Shown piece after piece: positions 4,582-5,086 of a stretch of DNA of 5,086 nt (position 1 is its first letter; the number at the start of each line of letters is the position of its first letter). Under the pieces are notes generated by a model. That model saw only the letters and a program-made list of their open reading frames with translations. It did no database searches and was not told the DNA's origin. Source of the stretch: Candidatus Woesearchaeota archaeon. Its GTDB lineage: Archaea; Nanobdellota; Nanobdellia; Woesearchaeales; UBA10107. A program made the position numbers and the translations under genes. The stretch lies in the NCBI GenBank assembly GCA_013331965.1, contig DUFL01000003.1, positions 6,670 through 11,755 of the forward strand, in the 5' to 3' direction.

Positions 4582-4766
4582 AGTATTCCTAGTTTCTCCA
4601 ATTGTATCAGTATTTTCTTGCCTAATTCAGAATCATTTTTTATTTCTATTGTTGCGGTATTCCATGTAAACGGCTTGTCATCAATAACGGCGATTACATC
4701 CTCCGCTCTTATTTTCTCAGGGATGTTAGCGAATATGCGCAAATATTTGTCTTTTTTGTCAATCAT
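4578..4766 (-). CDS. 62-aa protein of unknown function, first gene of the protease operon
   Basis: An alpha/beta-looking small protein: YLRIFANIPEKIRAEDVIAV (residues 8-27), IDDKPFTWNTATIEIKND (28-45), then a closing helix SELGKKILIQLEKLGIL. The IDDKPFTWN turn between two strands is distinctive. The frame stays open to a TTG at 4790, which would add eight residues (MCCGSWLD); ATG at 4766 is preferred because MIDKKDK is a natural opening and the expected start site lies near 4785-4790. It ends in an ATGA overlap with the 77-aa gene. No domain is recognised. As the leading gene it may be the regulator, sensor or partner of the protease (inference only). Confidence 0.72.
   Translation of the reverse strand: MIDKKDKYLRIFANIPEKIRAEDVIAVIDDKPFTWNTATIEIKNDSELGKKILIQLEKLGIL
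4587..4590 (-). promoter_or_regulatory. Ribosome binding site (AGGA) for the 77-aa gene
   Basis: AGGA lies five bases before ATG at 4581, inside the last codons of the 62-aa gene. It decides in favour of this start over the internal ATG four codons later (MDPEIKK). Confidence 0.5.
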
Positions 4767-4807
4767 GTCCAACCAACTACCACAACACAATATTCAAAAC
4801 TGCCTTT

Positions 4808-4841
4808 ATTTAAATATATGTTAAGTTGATTTAAATATGTT
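4808..4841 (-). promoter_or_regulatory. Tandem AT-rich repeats with the TATA box of the protease operon
   Basis: ATTTAAATATATGTT (4808-4822) and ATTTAAATATGTT (4829-4841) start 21 bp apart. The nearer copy sits about 42-56 bp before the ATG at 4766 and, read on the minus strand (TATATTTAAAT), makes a plausible TATA box with a start site near 4785-4790. The second copy may be an alternative promoter or half of an operator. Confidence 0.4.
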
Positions 4842-4945
4842 TTGGTAAGCTATTTGCTTCAATACAATCCTCGAGTTCAACTCCGTAATCCCGACACAAC
4901 TTTTATTAAGACAAAGGCTGTAACATCATTTATCTCAAAGTTCAA
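4831..4945 (-). pseudogene. Possible frameshifted 3' remnant of a MazG-like pyrophosphohydrolase gene
   Basis: Two minus-strand frames join into one plausible C-terminus if one or two bases are restored in the A run at about 4901-4906. The first frame reads LNFEINDVTAFVLIK (to about 4901), the second LCRDYGVELEDCIEANS and a stop at 4831-4833. Combined, this resembles the end of MazG-type NTP pyrophosphohydrolases: an ExxD metal motif (EIND), a helix, then Y-G-hydrophobic-x-L-E-x-x-x-x-A-N. The upstream EExxE half is not found in any frame, so only the 3' end would survive. Similarity is judged by eye on a short stretch and may be chance. Confidence 0.3.
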
Positions 4946-5086
4946 ATGCTGAAAAGCGTTATTCTTTGAGAAAACAACAAAAAGTGCGAAATAAGCACCC
5001 TGAACAGATACCAAAGATAAACCATAAAGAGCCGTTAGAAAGGCCATAAATGTGTTTAAAGACCATTTAAGCGATTCTCAAGAATA
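4946..5086. other. Unassigned, probably decayed sequence at the window edge
   Basis: No full gene is supported. The plus strand holds an open stretch of 41 codons without ATG (4924-5049; contains RYSLRKQQKVRNKHPEQIP and KINHKEPLERP), basic and purine-rich as real genes here are. The minus strand has a 56-codon hydrophobic ORF (5047-4877; opens MAFLTALYGLSLV) that may be its mirror image. Either could be a fragment of a gene that continues beyond 5086. Confidence 0.3.

Noticed and set aside
4870..4884. CGAGTTCAACTCCG, similar to a tRNA T-arm
   Set aside because: Only four base pairs, no acceptor stem, D-arm or anticodon arm around it on either strand, and it lies in the possible coding remnant.
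4877..5047. 56-codon hydrophobic minus-strand ORF (MAFLTALYGLSLV...) that could be a small membrane protein
   Set aside because: The T-rich strand makes such ORFs by chance. There is no ribosome binding site, and it overlaps the possible MazG remnant in a shared frame. Kept only as a possibility.

Overview
The window looks like a piece of an AT-rich archaeal chromosome. Three ribosomal protein genes on the minus strand, in the order uS13 - uS4 - uS11, give the archaeal gene order; in bacteria S4 lies elsewhere in the cluster. The uS13 and uS4 proteins are of the archaeal type, promoters look like archaeal TATA boxes (TTTATAAA), and several genes seem nearly leaderless. The extended, charged tails and small accessory genes would fit a DPANN-like lineage, but that placement is inference.

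Layout. (1) 1-1789, minus: the conserved uS13-uS4-uS11 operon, with junctions TAAATG and TAATG and uS11 cut by the window edge. A TATA box at 1885-1892 predicts a leader of about 70 nt that can fold. (2) 1908-2111: a 204-bp non-coding unit bounded by 11-bp perfect terminal inverted repeats and holding three strong hairpins, best read as a MITE-like element or other small mobile or RNA unit. (3) 2144-3282, plus: a two-gene HEPN/MNT toxin-antitoxin-type cassette. The first protein fuses a winged helix to a minimal nucleotidyltransferase, the second is a HEPN protein, and the genes overlap by 14 bp. Two dyads 21 bp apart lie between the TATA box and the start codon and look like an operator for self-regulation. 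(4) 3341-3693: T-rich terminator tracts, a 57-bp inverted repeat, and a small ribbon-helix-helix (RHH) DNA-binding protein. (5) 4766-3695, minus: a compact three-gene operon joined by two ATGA overlaps, encoding a 62-aa protein, a 77-aa protein and a 218-aa caspase-like (CHAT/clan CD-type) cysteine protease with a visible His-Gly / Cys dyad. (6) 4831-5086: decayed sequence, including a probable frameshifted 3' remnant that resembles the end of a MazG-type pyrophosphohydrolase.

Reading: a housekeeping ribosomal operon is flanked on its upstream side by an accessory island of conflict-type modules. The protease operon is the best candidate for an undescribed system: two small proteins of unknown function are co-translated ahead of a minimal caspase-like protease, as expected for a sensor/substrate/protease set. 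The RHH gene converges on it with one base between stop codons.
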